Assembly (NCBI RefSeq): GCF_029633865.1 | Contig: NC_079212.1 | Coordinates: 88,308,986 to 88,372,985 of the forward strand | Reading direction: 5' to 3' | DNA from: Lampris incognitus | Taxonomy: Eukaryota; Chordata; Actinopteri; Lampriformes; Lampridae | DNA length: 64,000 nt | Shown here: positions 63,023 through 64,000 of the stretch, one piece after another | Layout: each line of letters opens with the position of its first letter | How positions within the stretch are numbered: position 1 is the stretch's first letter | Notes under the pieces: generated by a model | The model's input: the letters and a program-made list of their open reading frames with translations, nothing else | Told to the model about the DNA's origin: nothing | The model's database searches: none | Program-made: the position numbers and the translations under genes

Positions 63023-63570
63023 ATCAGGGATCAGGAACACTTTGTCATTCCCGAAACACCGTTTCCCCCAGCCCACAGCGGTGCAACACAAAGACAAAAA
63101 CACATCTCCAAAAACTACAAGAACTTCAAGTAGACAAACTAACACATATATCTAAAATGGAAAAAAGAAGAAAGAAAAATCACTGTCCAAGGGAATGAAG
63201 GCCGCCAGGATGACTGTGGGAACTGCCGGTCTGCATGGGCTAGCTGTTAGCTTAGCCTGCCCCGCTTCCGCGTCCTGTCAGAACGCCTTCGGTGCTTCCT
63301 ACTCGGGCGCAGCTACAGGAAGGGGCCGTGGTTGGTCCTTGGCCCCACCGGACGCAGCAGATCGGGCTCCCCCAGCCAATCCAATGCCAGCTCCCCCAAC
63401 CAGACACCCTCGAAACACCTCCCCGCGCTCCACACGATGACACCAAAAACACCAAAGGTGAGGCCGCCGCCAGACCGCCCTCGGTGTGATCGGAATTGCC
63501 GGTCTGCATGGGCTAGCTGTTAGCTTAGCCTGCCCCGCTTCCGCGTCCCGTCAGACCGCCCTCGGTGTTG
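63023..63570 (-). mobile_element. Dispersed monomer element, copy D (reverse, 5'-truncated)
   Basis: On the minus strand it shows two monomers (with 'ggtctgcatgggctagctg' on plus at 63230 and 63502), then the 3' region. It ends at 63023 with the plus-strand word 'atcagggatcaggaacac', the complement of the end of copy A. The head is absent. Confidence 0.72.
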
Positions 63571-64000
63571 ATAAATAATAATAAATCCGCGCTGGTTTCA
63601 AGGTGCGAAGTTCCACTGACACATCAGCACAGTGGGGGTGCCAGCACCGGTCTTAAAGGGTTGGAATACCATGGGATGGAGGAAGCAGCAGTTACTTTGG
63701 GGAGCTCTTCCCTGTGATGTACTCTTTTACACCTTGTATCCCACTCATGAGCCTCATCACCACCCAGCTTCTGTTTCCATGGCAGTTGTTCTCAGAATAT
63801 ATTCCACCCCGCGAAACAAAACCAAAAGCTGCAGCTGACGGCGTGGTCCGGTACTGGAGCTGCTAAGCTGGAGCTGCAATGCAAAAGCATGTCAGTAGCT
63901 CTTCCTTCTGTCGCTAAGTATGTGTTAAGATATGTTTAAGTATATTCTTTCGTGTCATTAGCTTATAATGTATATTGCTTCCATCCCAGATAGCATCCGG
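63571..64000. other. Intergenic DNA to window end
   Basis: No gene or recognisable repeat. Confidence 0.4.

Overview
This is nuclear DNA from a vertebrate, almost certainly a teleost fish. Its genes have short GT-AG exons and encode typical vertebrate proteins, and the spacer is full of fish-type transposons: RTE and L2 LINEs, tRNA-derived SINEs, Tc1/mariner and hAT elements. The species cannot be told from the window alone.

Four protein-coding genes can be assembled exon by exon with intact frames. RFT1 (+, 2367-7194, 10 coding exons, 541 aa) is a multi-pass ER membrane protein needed for N-glycan precursor assembly. MUSTN1 (+, 14652-15438, 3 coding exons, 77 aa) is a small nuclear protein of muscle and skeleton. 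RUVBL1 (-, 22254-16389, 11 coding exons, 456 aa) is the pontin AAA+ ATPase. EEFSEC (+, 23067-49608, 7 coding exons, 586 aa) is the selenocysteine-specific elongation factor. RUVBL1 and EEFSEC are head to head, with 812 bp between their start codons and three inverted CCAAT boxes in the gap. MUSTN1 and RUVBL1 converge tail to tail. A full-length but diverged U1 snRNA-like sequence (48625-48788, +) lies in the last EEFSEC intron.

Layout: 1-2060 repeat fragments; 2060-7194 RFT1 with a hAT element holding a 21-bp minisatellite in intron 2; 7387-9186 a dead Tc1 element; 9894-13028 a nearly intact RTE LINE with target-site duplications; 13137-13534 a SINE; 14050-15510 MUSTN1 and its promoter; 16090-22254 RUVBL1; 23067-50251 EEFSEC, whose introns hold many SINEs and, in the 12.8-kb last intron, an L2/RTE/SINE chimera, the U1-like sequence and a hAT MITE; 50700-64000 gene-free DNA with two Tc1/mariner remnants, a second RTE copy, and four copies of a dispersed element built on ~232-bp tandem monomers that I cannot assign to a known family.

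The genes do not form a pathway; they are housekeeping neighbours plus one muscle gene. The most interesting items are the U1-like sequence, the monomer-based dispersed element, the hAT insertion ending 18 bp before RFT1 exon 3, the (TG)43 tract beside the EEFSEC exon 4 acceptor, and the three-part retroelement chimera. Exon borders were set by hand from splice consensus, reading frame and remembered family sequence; no alignment was run.
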